This document shows, in pieces, positions 6,405 to 6,974 of a stretch of 6,974 nt of DNA; the first letter of the stretch is position 1; each line of letters begins with the position of its first letter. Made by a program: the position numbers and the translations under genes. A model generated the notes under the pieces. The model worked only from the letters and a program-made list of their open reading frames with translations, was not told the DNA's origin and made no database searches. Source of the DNA: Elusimicrobiota bacterium (lineage in GTDB: Bacteria > Elusimicrobiota > Elusimicrobia > 2-01-FULL-59-12 > JACPXA01); NCBI GenBank assembly GCA_016196785.1, contig JACPXA010000222.1, forward strand, positions 1-6,974. The letters are read 5' to 3'.

Positions 6405-6863
6405 GTGTTAAAACTCTCTAAACGTTCTAGCTATGGGGTTCGCGCCGTGTTCTCCTTGGCACGCTTCGCGGGGGACCACCCGACCAAGAGTAGCGAGGTC
6501 GCCAAACGGGAACAAATCCCCTTACGGTACCTCGAACAGATCTTCCACCGACTGCGTCAAGCAGGGATCATCCAGGCCATTCGGGGACCACACGGGGGAT
6601 ATACCTTAACCAAGACCCCAGCAGAGATTCGGGTCGGCGACATCGTCAGGGCGTTGGAGGGCAAGATGGAGCCGGTGCTTTGCAGCATACCGGAGAATCG
6701 TTCAGAGGAGTGCCATGAGGTGGAGGGATGTGTGTCTCGGGTGCTCTGCAATCAACTCGATGGCGAGGTCAATCATATCCTGAATAGCATCACGTTGGCT
6801 GACTTCTGCCATGAGGCCGAGCATCTGGCGAAGCTCCGTGCAGGCTCCTCGGTAATTTGCTAG
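6405..6863 (+). CDS. Rrf2/IscR-family Fe-S-sensing transcriptional regulator
   Basis: The 152-aa product is an Rrf2-family winged-helix repressor related to IscR, and probably controls Fe-S biogenesis genes in response to cluster supply. The N-terminal DNA-binding domain aligns closely with IscR: SKRSSYGVRAV, then PLRYLEQIFHRLR (Glu44 and Gln45 match IscR Glu43 and Gln44), and the wing RGPHGGY (Arg60 matches Arg59). The cluster-binding region has Cys103, Cys109 and Cys115 in the IscR spacing CX5CX5C, but begins about 10 residues later than in IscR and has an extra Cys93; the position of the IscR ligand His107 is Leu118. Cys135 and Cys152 are further cysteines. The start is GTG, set by AGGGGTGA. 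It has its own promoter with an operator-like sequence over the -35. IscR, SufR or RsrR-like names are all possible, so I give no symbol. Confidence 0.92.
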   Translation: MLKLSKRSSYGVRAVFSLARFAGDHPTKSSEVAKREQIPLRYLEQIFHRLRQAGIIQAIRGPHGGYTLTKTPAEIRVGDIVRALEGKMEPVLCSIPENRSEECHEVEGCVSRVLCNQLDGEVNHILNSITLADFCHEAEHLAKLRAGSSVIC

Positions 6864-6880
6864 AATCACGAACAGTGTGG

Positions 6881-6974
6881 CCTAGGAGCCTGTCCGAGTA
6901 TGGCTTTCATGGCGAACCGGCGGCTGTTGCGCCGAGCCAAGGAAGGCGAGCGAGGGCATACTTGACAACGGAAC
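6881..6974. repeat. MITE-like palindromic repeat, right copy (left arm plus loop)
   Basis: This is the counterpart of 1-102, beginning 17 bp after the rrf2 stop. It opens with C-CTAG then GAGCCTGTCCGAGTAT (6886-6901), continues through ACCGGCGGCTGTTG (6916-6929) and reaches GGCATAC (6955-6961) followed by 13 nt to the window end. Those 13 nt match the 13-nt hairpin loop of the left copy (8-20) at 9 positions, and the four differences are all transitions. The other arm would lie outside the window. A 5-bp GC hairpin (6918-6934) has no T-tract, so this is not a standard terminator, though the fold might still halt transcription after rrf2. No gene is visible here. Confidence 0.7.

Noticed and set aside
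6864..6940. Rho-independent terminator after rrf2
   Set aside because: The only hairpin (6918-6934) is short and is not followed by a run of T, so it does not meet the criteria.
6962..6967. A perfect TTGACA -35 hexamer near the right edge
   Set aside because: The spacing region and any -10 lie outside the window. In the left copy of the element the equivalent place, about 17 nt on, reads CGAGCC, so no promoter is expected.

Overview
The window holds one complete SUF-type iron-sulfur cluster assembly locus, all on the + strand, in the order sufB, sufC, sufD, sufS, sufU, sufT, followed by a gene for an Rrf2/IscR-family regulator. It comes from a GC-rich bacterium (roughly 60% G+C by eye). The combination of a SufU-type scaffold/transfer protein, a long-form SufT and an Rrf2 regulator, together with GC-rich foldback repeats, would fit an environmental Gram-negative lineage such as Methylomirabilota (NC10) or Nitrospirota. 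That assignment is a guess from general character and cannot be settled from this sequence.

Layout. Positions 1-102 hold part of a MITE-like palindromic repeat that abuts the sufB ribosome binding site. sufB (126-1574), sufC (1585-2358), sufD (2355-3608) and sufS (3605-4864) are tightly packed: a 10-bp gap, then two ATGA stop/start overlaps. Positions 4865-5110 carry no convincing gene of their own but form a GC-rich foldback element with perfect 16-bp terminal arms, ending directly at the sufU ATG. sufU (5111-5563) and sufT (5611-6285) follow. The AT-rich spacer 6286-6404 carries a near-consensus sigma-70 promoter for the rrf2 gene (6405-6863), overlapped by a sequence resembling an IscR type-1 operator. 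Positions 6881-6974 hold part of a second copy of the same MITE-like repeat.

How the genes work together. SufS takes sulfur from cysteine as a persulfide, and SufU accepts it; the residues for zinc-ligand swapping are present in both proteins. SufBCD is the scaffold and ATPase on which the cluster is built, and SufT is a maturation or delivery factor. The Rrf2 protein keeps a CX5CX5C motif and is probably a cluster-sensing repressor of its own promoter and perhaps of the suf genes.

Most of the gene content is a standard SUF operon. The less ordinary parts are non-coding: the palindromic repeats at both ends of the locus, the foldback element that splits the operon between sufS and sufU and removes the usual ribosome binding site of sufU, and the candidate IscR-type box on the rrf2 promoter.
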